From contig JAOANR010000004.1 of the NCBI GenBank assembly GCA_030278955.1, positions 18,688,620 to 18,752,619 of the forward strand: a DNA stretch of 64,000 nt. The letters run 5' to 3'. This document shows, one piece after another, positions 1 through 10,055 of this stretch. Numbering within the stretch: the first letter of the stretch is position 1; every line of letters starts with the position of its first letter. This stretch comes from Hygrophila difformis. Lineage: Eukaryota; Streptophyta; Magnoliopsida; Lamiales; Acanthaceae. The notes beneath the pieces are model-generated. The model was not told the origin of the DNA and did no database searches. It saw only the letters and a list, made by a program, of their open reading frames with translations. A program made the translations under genes and the position numbers.

Positions 1-1552
1 GGTTTTCCTATGACCAATTTTATTGTTCTGAAATTTCGACCATGATCCGTACGTTTTTAGAAGATCCTTTCAAAACGAAATATGTTCCCAACATTCTAAA
101 TATGCTCTCTGTAAATTTTCATAATTTTTGGACAAGTTTTGGTCATCAAAATTTCATCTGGTATTTTCTGCTATAAACTGTGACAGAATAGTGTTTTCAT
201 GAAGTTCGGTTTTGTTGTGTATTTTACAACATCCTATGATGTTATCGGTGCTTGATTCCTTAATGAAACTTGTTCCATTATGTGTCTAGATCATCTATGT
301 AAAATTTCATAATTTTCGGAGCATGTTTAGAATTGATATGGGTTTTTGAACACACTGTGGTCAAATAACCTGAAGCATGTGAAATCCTAAATTAGTGGCT
401 TTCTGAAATCGGTTAAAATGACCAGTTTAGAGTCCGAATTTTGAGATGGCTATTTCTATGAAAAATGCTTATTTTAATGTTTCCTAGCCACTGTAATTTT
501 TCCAGAATTTTTAAAATTAGTTTGCTACATTTTTAAATGCTATTTTGGAAACTGCCACAGTGTCACTTTTAATCGGTAAATTCTATTTTGTATATTCGAT
601 GAACTAAGACTCGATTGTTACTCGTTTTTTATATTATGTGAAATCTGGAAATGTTGTGATATTATGAAATGATAGTGTGATTTTAAAACTTTGTGAGTTT
701 TGATCGAGTGGGATGCCAATGTGTTAGAGGGTAAGTGCACTTGGCGTGAGCTCGTTGGGCCGCCCACTCTTTTGTAGCCAAAACGGCATATGTGAAATTG
801 TGGTTTCGTGATTGTAAGAGTCTATACTCCTAGATGTATCCGTATGAGTTATCTAGGGCTCCGGAGTGGTCTGTATAGGGTCACTGCTTTCATATCCCTC
901 GTGGGTACGAATCCCAGAGGTGGGTTGATTCCAAGGGTACGTCCCTAGAATCCTTATGTTGAGTCCTTGTGGGTTTTAGTCCCAAGGGGCAAAAATTTGG
1001 TGTCCTCGATCATAACGAACATTGGTGAATATTCGTGGAATATGTGTAAGAGATTTTAAATTATTTTATTTATTTGCCTTTTTAAATAAAAAAATTATTT
1101 TTGTGTGTGCTCTCCCAAAAACTTTTAAGATTCGTTGTGCTATATATTAACTTACGCAGTACCTTTTGTACTGATGAATTGTTGTTTTATTTTCTTTTCA
1201 GATTTAGCAGAGTAAGCATTGCACGGAGGGACGGGATTTTCATTTTTTTTTTTTAAAAAAAAAGAAGACTTGTCGCATTTTAATTATTTTAAATTTACGC
1301 ATTGGACTTGGACTATATTTTGGCCGCATGTTTTGGCCCTGTTTGTTTTTAGCTTCCGCATTACTTTACTTGTGCATGATGGATTATAACTCTGATTTAA
1401 ATTCGGGCACTTTTAATTGGTTTTAATATTTTCAAATAATGATGCAACTTAAGCCGTAGCATTCTTTTAAATGAGCTCGATTTGATCGTGTCTTGTTTAA
1501 AGGAGTGTGGTGGTAGCGTCCCGGCCCGGGTGACCAAATCCGGGGTGTTATA
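1..1552 (+). mobile_element. Ty3/gypsy LTR, 3' part (start outside window)
   Basis: This AT-rich non-coding stretch ends at 1541-1552 with a CGGGGTGTTATA terminus. That is a one-base variant of the CGGGGTGTTACA end of the complete LTRs later in the window (51,188 and 59,855). Near 1155-1201 it carries a GCAGTA...TACTGAT...TTTTCTTTTCAG block, which has a counterpart at the same relative place in the other LTRs. Minus-strand LINE sequence begins directly after 1552 and no primer-binding site follows, so this is a 3' LTR or a solo LTR in plus orientation inserted into the LINE. The 5' half lies outside the window. The family assignment (chromovirus, Tekay-like) rests on similarity of the ends only. 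Confidence 0.7.
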
Positions 1553-2512
1553 GTTGTCCAATATTACCGAACGTTGTATTATTGAACTCTTGCGACAAAC
1601 CCTGCACACATCCCAGCATACAGACAAGGTTGCCTCCCCCCTCCTCAACTCCCTTCTTGATAACATCCTCATATTGTGCATGCGTCGCCCACGCTGCCTC
1701 CCACCTAAATGGCCTTACACCAATAGCTCCCCCACGACTGCCACAGCTCAGCTTAAGAGGCGAGTGGTCCGATCCTAACCTTGGGAGTAGACTTATCCTC
1801 CCCCCGGAAATAGTAACATCCATTCCAAGTTCGCCACACCCCTGTCCAACCTTTTGGCCAATCGTTTGCCCTCTACATCCTCGACCAAGTTGTTATCGGA
1901 CCAATAGTGGGCACAACAATGAGCTCACAATCACCAAGCAACTGGCTGAACCCATCCCCCCTATTCTCCACATAGACCACCCCTTCCACCTCCTCCGGAG
2001 ACGCAACCTCATTCCAATCACCAATAACAAACCACCTTCCCGATCGGACATCAGCGACCTGCCTCATATCATCCCAATTGACAAGCCTCCGCTGGTAATT
2101 AGGATCCGCATAAACGGTAGACATGGACTATGTACAATTACCCCGAACCAATTCCAATGTAATGATTCGAGGCCGAACATCCACCAATCGACAACTATAG
2201 GGTGCCCCTTGAGCCTGAAGTACCCATAAGCCACCTGACCTCCCAATCGCCTCTTGTATATGAATGTTATAATACCCCTTCCTCACAAAGAAATACCAAA
2301 CCTATTCGAATGATCCATGCGGCTCCATCAAACAAAGCAAGTCCGACCTATGTTCTTGCAAGAACGTACCCATCCATCGCTTCGCACTCCGACTCATAAG
2401 CCCTCGCACATTCCATGCAATCAAACTAAAATCAACAAAATCCATAAATAACATTGAGCAGAAGAGCGGACCACTGACTCTCACATACCACCTCCTTCCG
2501 CATCCGCCCAAC
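1553..2512 (-). pseudogene. LINE ORF2 fragment: APE-type endonuclease, broken
   Basis: Read on the minus strand, three overlapping frames give pieces of a plant L1-type ORF2 endonuclease. The start is around 2,440-2,300 (residues ...IAWNVRGLMS..., the usual N-terminal WNCRGL-like motif). A middle part at 2,124-1,873 contains GDWNEV. A C-terminal part at 1,823-1,700 contains the GSDHSPL motif that carries the catalytic histidine. Frameshifts separate the pieces. The reverse transcriptase that should follow is missing because the LTR ending at 1552 cuts the element. It belongs to the same LINE as the ORF1 remains at 2,846-3,820 and 6,633-6,675. It is not functional. Confidence 0.8.
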
Positions 2513-2845
2513 TCTCTTAGTCACTCACCTCCGCCCCTGACTCCTCACCTGCCGCAGTAAGCAAAAGTGGGAAGTTCCTCCCTTTCGACACATTCTTTGG
2601 CGGGGATTCTATGCGCACCCGCTTTTTCCTCCCTGCCCTACACGCATCCCCATCCTGCTTTACCAACACAATGGCTCCGGGCTCCACCCCTACAGCTGGA
2701 GCAGCCTACCCGTCTAGGCCAGGTCCTTTATCCTCCGCCTGGTGCGCCGGTTGTTGCAGTTCAATGCTCCGCTCCATACCCTCCTGCTGTCATTACTCGC
2801 CTCCTTGTCCCTCACTACCGTCCTAGCCTGGCCTTGATCCTCCTC

Positions 2846-3820
2846 CTACCTAGCCCTGGGTTTATTCCAAGGCATGTTCCTCCGCCTACTCACTATGATC
2901 CAATCACCATACACCTCTTCCCCCGCGCGCATCTCATTCCCATCCTCCTCCATCTTATCGACTGCAGCCTTGCCCTTGTCCTTGTAACTCAACCCACCAT
3001 TCATTTCCCGACATCTTCTCTCCTCATCCCCAGAATTCTTGCTCCCCATCTCCTCATCCACCCCCTTTTTTCCTGCTGACAATCCCTAAGGAAGTGACCA
3101 TATCTACCACACCTTGTGCAAATAAGATGTAGGCCCTCATAGGCCACTCTAATACATTCTCCACGCACCAGTAGTTTCCCTACGACTGGTTTCTTCAAAT
3201 CCAATTCAACGCAGACCCTAGCAAACTCTGCCTTATTATCCTTCAGCGTAGCCTCATCAAACTTTACCAACTTCTCTATCCCAGATGTCATTGCCGTGAG
3301 GATATCCTTACGGAAAAGGGGTAAAGTTAATCCGTGCAGCATGACCCATACTAGGGTTTTGTTAACCTGCGTTTTAGTCGGGTCGAAGTCCCTCGACCAC
3401 GTTATGATCGCCACATAGTGGTCGAAAAGCAACCACGGCCCCCCCGCAACCACGCTATCCCTATCTGCCTCCCGCTCAAATCGGACCACAAAGCAACCAT
3501 GTCCAACCCCTATGAGATTAAAGGAATCCTTAACCTTCCTTCAAAACCTTGTAGCCGATCGTTGTGCCCAATACCTTGATGACCAAGGCCCCCTCCCATG
3601 GACGACAGGCTTCGTCAAAAATTGATTCATCAATCACCACCCTTAGCACTCCCGGTTGCCCCTCCTCCATTGATGTCTTGACCAAATTCTCCGCAATCAA
3701 ATCCTTATCAAACGACTCAGCCGGAGCCCCCGCCTTGCCCCTCGTAGCGCATCCCGGAACGAGGCAGCCGAGCCGCCGCCCAGCGGCCTATCCCTGGTCG
3801 CCCCTTGCCCGTCCGAAGTC
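2846..3820 (-). pseudogene. LINE ORF1 (DUF4283 / CCHC zinc knuckle), broken
   Basis: This is the minus-strand ORF1 of the same LINE: the nucleic-acid-binding, gag-like protein of plant L1 elements. Reading leftwards from 3,820 there is a basic N-terminal part and then the DUF4283 region (frame at 3,489-3,001), with ...GGPWLLFDHYVAI... and ...VWVMLHGLTLPLFRK... A zinc knuckle CTRCGRYGHFLRDC follows. After a frameshift near 3,050, a C-terminal segment contains YGDWIIVSRRR, a typical tail motif. At least two more frame breaks are visible (near 3,745 and 3,500). The first codons lie on the other side of the solo LTR, at 6,675-6,633. Confidence 0.85.
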
Positions 3821-6632
3821 TGTAACACCCCGGATTTGATAACCCAGGCCGGGATGTCACCGCCACATCTCCCTAGCAAGACACGGCTTCCCGAGCTCAC
3901 TAAGGAAATGCAAGGCTTATGGGTACGTAAAAGATTTAAAAACATTTCAACATTGAATCCGGAAATTAATAATACTTAATTCAAAATACGGAAGTAATAA
4001 TCATCAAGCGCGAAATAGAGTAACGCAGCGGAAAAGTAATCACGGCCAACACGGCCAAACCTCGGGTTTAACAGACCCGGTAAAATAGTAGTACGATGCA
4101 GAAATTAAAAATGTTCATAAATGTTTCCCCCCAAGTGCATGTGCATGCGTCACTCGACATACTCTGTAAAAGAAAAATGACAACGGTTTATCAGTATAAA
4201 AATATACCGAGTAAGTTAATCCCTAACTAAATAATTTAAGGGGTTACATGCGTTTTAACTAAAGATTACACTTTTCATGCCTTAATTTAAACATCATAAT
4301 TTACTCACAGCGGAAGAACTTGATTAATCCATTCAAGACGAGAATACATAATTAAAAGACTTAATTTAAAAGCAACTTTAAGAACGTAATTTAGATGCAT
4401 AATTTAAAAACATGGTAAATAAGATTTAAGCATAATTAAACACTCACACAAGTCTTTTATATTTTATCCCGCAAACTAAGAAGAGGACACCATACCGGGC
4501 AGATCACTAACGAGGCAATCTCAATCGTAGGACCACTAACGAGGCAGTCCAAATAAATGGGAGACCACTAACGAGGCAGTCTCAAAGATAGTAGGACCAC
4601 TAACGAGGCCGTCCAAATAAATGGGAGACCACTAACGAGGCAGTCTCAAAAATAGTAGGACCACTAACGAGGCGATCCAAATAACACAGCGCGCGAGATC
4701 ACTAACGAGGCAATCTCAGATAGTAAGGAGACCACTAACGAGGCAGTCTCAAAGATAATGATAGCATGAAGATCGGCTCAGCCTAGTGAACGGGATTTTT
4801 TGAAAGTTCGTATTTCAATGTTACCAAAATCTTCGATATCGCGTTTCGTAGTTCGAGTTTTCTCAAGTTCGAAAAATCCGATTCGACGCAGTTTAAGCCT
4901 TTCTTAATTAAAAAATTCATCTTTACACCAAAAATTCTGAAATTTACACAGTAGCTCAAAAACACACATACGAACAACTTTCATGTTTTAAGTTTTTGGA
5001 AATAAGGTTTCGAAGTGAGTCAAATTTTGAGTTCTTTGCAAAAGATGATTTCTGTCCAAAAGACATATACCGACACAGTTACGTGCGACGCTGATTAAAA
5101 ATTCATTTCAAAGCCAATTGGTCCGAAATTTTTACAGGATGTGCACAACACCTTAATGAACAAATTTCATGTTTTAAGATTTTGGAAATAATGAATTTTA
5201 GATTTTCAAAAGTCGACCACAACACACTGCATACACGCGGACTCCAAAGTTGGTTTAGAACAGTTTCTGAAAATCATCCGTTTGACATATCAAATGAACT
5301 CCAAAATTCATGAAATTTTATATGCATAATCTAGACACAATTATCTACAAATTTTGTTAGAAATGCAAAGTTGAATCGATTTAAAAACGGGTGAAAAATA
5401 TGCATCAAGTCGAGTCAATAAGTCTGTCCAGAATTCAAACATTCGGTTTTGTCACAGAAACTTTACGGTGCGATTTGGGATAGCAAATCTTTATGTCAAT
5501 GGCGGAAATTTGGACACAAGGTAGATTACAGTCTTATGAACAAAATCTATGTTGAAAAGTTTTTGGTTTGAATTCCTGAAGGTCGAGTTTTAGGCGAGTT
5601 TATGAAATTGGACGAAAATAGGGTTTTTGAAAACCGATTTTTGTTTCGTGTCTAGATCTTAAGTTTTAAACGACAATAAACCACAAAATTGAAGAGTAAG
5701 GTCTTAACTTACTTAGTTAGAGAGTAGGGTCGTTGGAAGGGATTTCCGGATGTCCTAAGGTCGCGACGAACGGCCAACTTCTCCGATCGCTTTTTGTTCG
5801 TCCCCCGACGTGAAATCGTAGTAAAAGAAAAGATGTTAGATTTCGAGTTTTTAAAACTTATGGACGACTCAAACACTGTAATACTACTTACCAAGGTTCT
5901 AGAGGGTAGAGGCTTCGTCCCGTTTGCCTCGTCGTCGTCGGAATACTCGCCGGAAAGTGGAGTCGATGAGATTTTGGCTTGGAGAGGAAATTGAGGGAGT
6001 ATAGAGTGTGTTTTTCTGAAAACAATGGATATGGGGCGGCCCTAAACTGATCTTATGGCTTCCCAAAAGCTTTGATCCGCTTGCCCTCGATAGGGGACGG
6101 ATTTTTGGCAAGAAAATCGCCATAGAAGGAAAGTTTACACCTTCTGCACCTCTGGCGCGGTGGTGGCGCGCACATAGAGCTTTGCCCGCGCGACCAGTCC
6201 TGGGACGTGTTGCCTCCTTCCGCGCGGTGGCCGCGTGGCGGCGCGCGGCGAGCGCGTGCCGGCCGGACCGGCCGGTTCGGCGGTCCGCGTGGTTCGTCGG
6301 GTCTTTTCTTCTTTTCTCTATCGGTTTTCTACCCTCTACGTGTTAGCTCGTTTCCTCGGGTCGTTTCCGGTTCGAAATCTTTACCTTAAACTTGTTACGA
6401 GTTCGGGCTTAACGCTCATAACATTTCCATGCCCTAATTAGTCTAGTTAAATTAGTTCCAATTCCTCCTAACGTTTTGGTGATTGATCTTGTGATTTATT
6501 TTGTGATTTAATTTGTGATTTAATTTGTGACTGAACTTAGAATTTAGTTCCAAGCTGCCTACGTACCCTGTGAAGGGATCAAGTCATGACGTAGTTCAAA
6601 ACAATTTGAGTTTGTTTTTCTCGGGTGTTACA
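3821..6632 (-). mobile_element. Solo LTR of a Tekay-like chromovirus, 5-bp TSD
   Basis: The 2,812-bp segment starts TGTAACACCCCGG and ends CTCGGGTGTTACA. On the minus strand this is TGTAACACCCGAG...CCGGGGTGTTACA, the same termini as the LTRs at 48,444 and 57,101. It is flanked by a perfect 5-bp target-site duplication AAGTC (3,816-3,820 and 6,633-6,637). No internal region is present, so it is a solo LTR left by recombination between the two LTRs. It carries the hairpin array (4,501-4,750) and the donor and acceptor-like signals also seen in the young element, but is clearly diverged from it. Confidence 0.93.
4501..4750 (-). repeat. Hairpin array in the solo LTR (8 units)
   Basis: Eight copies of a conserved core, CACTAACGAGGC on the plus strand, occur about every 30 bases. 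Each is flanked by short complementary arms: GAGAC/GTCTC (three copies), GAGAT/ATCTC, GGAC/GTCC and variants. The arms differ between units but stay paired. The young Tekay element has a homologous array in the opposite orientation. Confidence 0.85.
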
Positions 6633-6675
6633 AAGTCGTTGCATGAAAATCCTCCGAAACCCTAGGAGCCGCCAT
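6633..6675 (-). pseudogene. LINE ORF1 first codons, separated by solo LTR
   Basis: On the minus strand an ATG at 6,675-6,673 opens MAAPRVSEDFHATT. It runs directly into the target duplication AAGTC at the solo LTR edge. The same frame resumes on the far side of the solo LTR at 3,820 with SDGQGATRDRP. This is the N-terminus of the LINE ORF1 cut by the insertion. The LINE 5' UTR must lie to the right of 6,675, but its end is not recognisable. Confidence 0.65.
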
Positions 6676-6843
6676 TAGGTTTAAATGCGACAACTATACT
6701 TGTGCGAATATGTGATGACACTATGTCAATGGTATTATTAATTAATTAAAAATGAAAAATAATAGCAACAACATTATTAAAGTGCCTATTAAGTATTGTT
6801 ATTATATATCCTCCTGCCTTTTAAGACTATTCAGCAAAAAAAA

Positions 6844-6880
<37 letters not shown>

Positions 6881-7130
6881 TAGTTAATTATATATGGAAG
6901 TAAAAAATTATTGTTTATAATTGGAATCCAATTACTTGGATTCCAATGTGTTCCGCTAATCCCTTATTAAATATTTTAACTTATAATAGTAAAATTATTG
7001 TTTAACTTTGGTTGCTAACCCATCACATATGGTATTTTCAATTGGGTTAAGTTATTTAAACATGTGGTTTTCATATAATATTATTTTAATTTGTTATAGA
7101 TAGTATGTGTATGTATAAATAGAAATAAAT
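6676..7130. other. AT-rich spacer with (ATT)n microsatellite
   Basis: No gene is seen. A run of about 11-12 ATT units lies at 6,847-6,881. The beginning of this stretch may be the LINE 5' UTR, but nothing marks where the LINE ends. Confidence 0.6.
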
Positions 7131-7300
7131 CAGGGATGAGGACTTGCCCAAACTTGGCCAAGTATATGTCCTTCCAACCCTAGAGATGGGGATTCGATTT
7201 CCAACCTGAACCCATATACCTCCTTTTTATCCCTTTGTAATTTGTATTTCATGAGCTCCCACCACCCTTTCTCTGGCTTCGGCTTCTCAAAAAAAAAAAG
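7131..7300 (+). mobile_element. SINE-like element, degraded copy
   Basis: The order of parts is as in the better copy at 26,103-26,240. There is a CTTCCAACCC block, then a B-box-like GATTCGATTTCC near 7,191, then a pyrimidine-rich stretch, TTTGTAATTTGTATT, and finally an A-rich tail at about 7,288-7,310. The A box is not clear and no target duplication was found. Confidence 0.5.
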
Positions 7301-7455
7301 AAAAAAAAGAAGGTGGTTGACATCCTATTTAGTTGCTCAATCATTTCTCTTTCTAATAGTTGGATGCTATGCATTTTTATCGACAAGAAAAATAATGATT
7401 GTTCAAATTATGCAGTGATTACACATATACATCTATTATGTCCACACAATTACTT

Positions 7456-9310
7456 GCTCCCTCTGTTCCTAGTTCATGTAAGCAGTTAGTTGGATTTTTC
7501 ATTTTAAAATAATACATATGATAATGAGATCATCGGGGGGAAGTGTTCGACTAATGATCATCTTATCAATGCAATTTTACCAGATAATTTTGATAACTGG
7601 TGGATGAAATTGGGCTTCTTAAAATATATTAGAAGGAAATGATAAAACATTGATTTATACGTGACATGTTTTTGAAAGTACTGTTCATTCATATAAGCAT
7701 ATAGTTGGATTTTGATTTTTAAATCAATGCATATGATAATGAGATCAGGAGGAAGTGTTCGACTGACAATCATCCTCAATGAAATTGAAATTCCAATGAG
7801 CTCATGGAAGAGGGTGATGTTTGATTGGTGATCATTTTGATTAATTGTGGAATAAAATTTGGCTTCAATGCTATTGCGCTTCTCGGAATTTTATATTAGC
7901 AGGATTTGGTAAAATATTGATTTTATATGGGATATGCATTTGAAAGTACTGTTCATTCATATAAACAAATGGTTGGGTTTTTCGTTTTAAATCAATGCAT
8001 GTGATAATAAGATCATGGGGGAGGGGGTGTTCGACTGACGATCATCTTAAATGAATTGAAATTCCAATGAGATCATGGGGGTGTTCGACTGGCTATCATC
8101 TTATATTATAAGGAAATGGTAAAATATTGATTTTATATGTGACATGTTTTTGAAAGTACTGTTCATTCATGTAAGCATATAGTTGGATTTTTCGGTTTAA
8201 ATCAATGCATATGATAATGTGATCATTGGGGGGGGGTCGACTGTCGATCATCTTCAATAAAATTGAAATTTCAATGAGATCAATTGGGTGGGTGGGGGTG
8301 AGTTTGAATGAAGATCATCTTATCAATGCAATTTGATTAGATCATTTTGATTAATTGGTGAATGAACTTGGACTTCTCGGAATTTTATGTTAGAAGGAAA
8401 TGATGAAATATTGATTTTATATGTTACATGCTTTTGAAAGTACTATTGATTCATGTAAGCAAATCGTTGGACTTTTCCTTTTAGATCCATGCATATGATA
8501 ATAAGATCATAGGAGGGGATTGTTTGGTTGGTGATTATCTTATCAATCCAATTTTATCAGATCATTTTTATTAATTTGTGAATATAATTAGACTTAAATA
8601 CCATTCAGCTTCTCAGAATTTTATATTAGAATGAAATGGTAAAACATTAGTTTTATGTGTGACATGCTTTTGAAAGTTTTGTTCATTCATGTAAGCAAAT
8701 AGTTGGATTATTCGTTTTAAATCAATGCATATGCTAATAAAATCATAGGAGGGGAATGTTCGGTTGGCGATTATCTTATCAATCCAATTTTACCAGATCA
8801 TTTTTATTAATTGGTGAATAAATTGGACTTAAATGCCATTGAGCTTCTCAGAATTTTATATTAGAAGGAAATGATAAAACATTAAGTTTATATGTGACAT
8901 GCTTTTGAAAATTCTGTTCATTCATGTATTCAAAGAGTTGGATTTTTTGTTTTAAATCAATGCATTTGCTAATAAGATCATGAGGGGGTCTGTGTTCGAC
9001 TGGCGATCATCTTCACTAAAATTGAAATTCCAGTAAGATCATGGGCGAGTGGGGGTGTTTGACTGGCAATCATTTTGTCTAATTGGTTAATGAAATTGGG
9101 TTGTTCGCAATTTTATAATAGAAGAAAATAGTAAAATATTTATTTTTTTTATGGGACATGCGTTTGAAAGTACTATTTATTCATGTAAGCAAATAGTTGG
9201 ATTTTTCGTTTTAAATCAATGCCTATGGTAATGAGATCATTGGGGGTGTTCGACTTACTATTATTTTCAATAAAATTAAAATTCCAATGAGATATTGGGG
9301 GGAGGGAGTG
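7456..9310. repeat. Degenerate tandem repeat, about 8 units of 210-285 bp
   Basis: The motif GTTCATTCATGTAAGCAAATAGTTGG, with variants, recurs at about 7,475, 7,683, 7,951, 8,161, 8,445, 8,681, 8,916 and 9,173. Each is followed by TTTTAAATCAATGCATATGATAATGAGATCAT, a G-rich run and GTGTTCGACTGGCGATCATCTT. Spacing varies from 208 to 284 bases through internal deletions. No coding capacity is seen. The array sits just upstream of the FTSHI4 promoter region and may be the inside of a Helitron-type element. Confidence 0.85.
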
Positions 9311-9512
9311 TTATTGGAACATGGAAACGTGAGTAAATTGGTCCTATCATCTTAATAAGAATAACAAATAGAAGTTCATGTAATATAATCTTTTAATAAT
9401 TTGATTTTTAATAATTTATAATTTTGTGCTTATTTTTCAATTATTTTTAACTTTGACATAATGAAAAGAATAGTATAATTTTTTTTTCTATTTTATATTT
9501 TTTTATAATTTT

Positions 9513-9536
9513 ACATCCACGCGCGGGTGTGCTAGT
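9513..9536 (+). mobile_element. Candidate Helitron 3' terminus (hairpin + CTAGT)
   Basis: ACATCC (9,513-9,518) can pair with GGGTGT (9,525-9,530), with one G-T wobble, around an ACGCGC loop. CTAG lies one base after the stem and is followed by T. A short hairpin just before CTRR with a T target is the signature of a Helitron 3' end. The matching TC 5' end could not be placed, so the element's extent is unknown. Confidence 0.4.
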
Positions 9537-10055
9537 TTGGGTGAGATTCTAGAGTTTCATAACTTTTTGGGTCAAATTATAAAAATTTAAAAGTTGATGA
9601 ATCAAATAAAAAACGCAGCACTCGTTTCCTCATCCAAAAAATTGCAGTAAGGATTCCGCGAGGCTGAGCGCGGTGCCGTTTTACGCGAACAGAGGCGACA
9701 GCAGCAGCGGCGTCGGGCGAAGTTCGGCAGATTGGAGACGGACGACAGCGGCGTGAAACCCGGTGCTGGTGGAGGTGTTGGCTCTGAGCTGCTGCTTCTG
9801 TGGGTTGGCGGTGCTGACGACGACAGGTCCGGAGTGTGGTGGTGGTTGAAGGCAGCACCGGCGGTGTCTAGTGTTAATTCGGTAGGCGGCTTTGATTTTT
9901 CTTTTTAAGTACAACGAGTCAGACCCGACGTCCCATCGGCCTAGTTTGCCGAGAGGTTTAGGCACTCCAGTCGTGCGTGGGTTGGGAATTTTGGATTTCG
10001 TAAAGGATGGTGTAGTTTGGTTTCCAAGGTTCCCAACTCCTTAAGGAAGAAAGGG
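9537..10055 (+). promoter_or_regulatory. FTSHI4 promoter and 5' UTR region
   Basis: This is the sequence between the putative Helitron end and the FTSHI4 start codon. It is more GC-rich than its surroundings from about 9,610 on, as expected for a leader. A TATA-like TATAAAAA lies at 9,578-9,585. The transcription start is not determined. No competing gene on the minus strand is convincing. Confidence 0.45.

Noticed and set aside
2567..3079. Plus-strand Pro/Leu-rich frame of 170 aa
   Set aside because: It is antisense to LINE ORF1, whose DUF4283 and zinc knuckle read on the minus strand.
6207..6441. Arg/Ala-rich frames in a GC-rich block
   Set aside because: They lie in the solo LTR; the matching blocks at 48,543-48,977 and 57,272-57,644 give different frames, and no protein is conserved.
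9577..9965. Minus-strand frames upstream of FTSHI4
   Set aside because: No recognisable domain; the region fits better as promoter and 5' leader of FTSHI4.
10017..10055. Upstream TTG as FTSHI4 start
   Set aside because: In frame, but nuclear genes start at ATG; three ATGs from 10,056 are the natural start.
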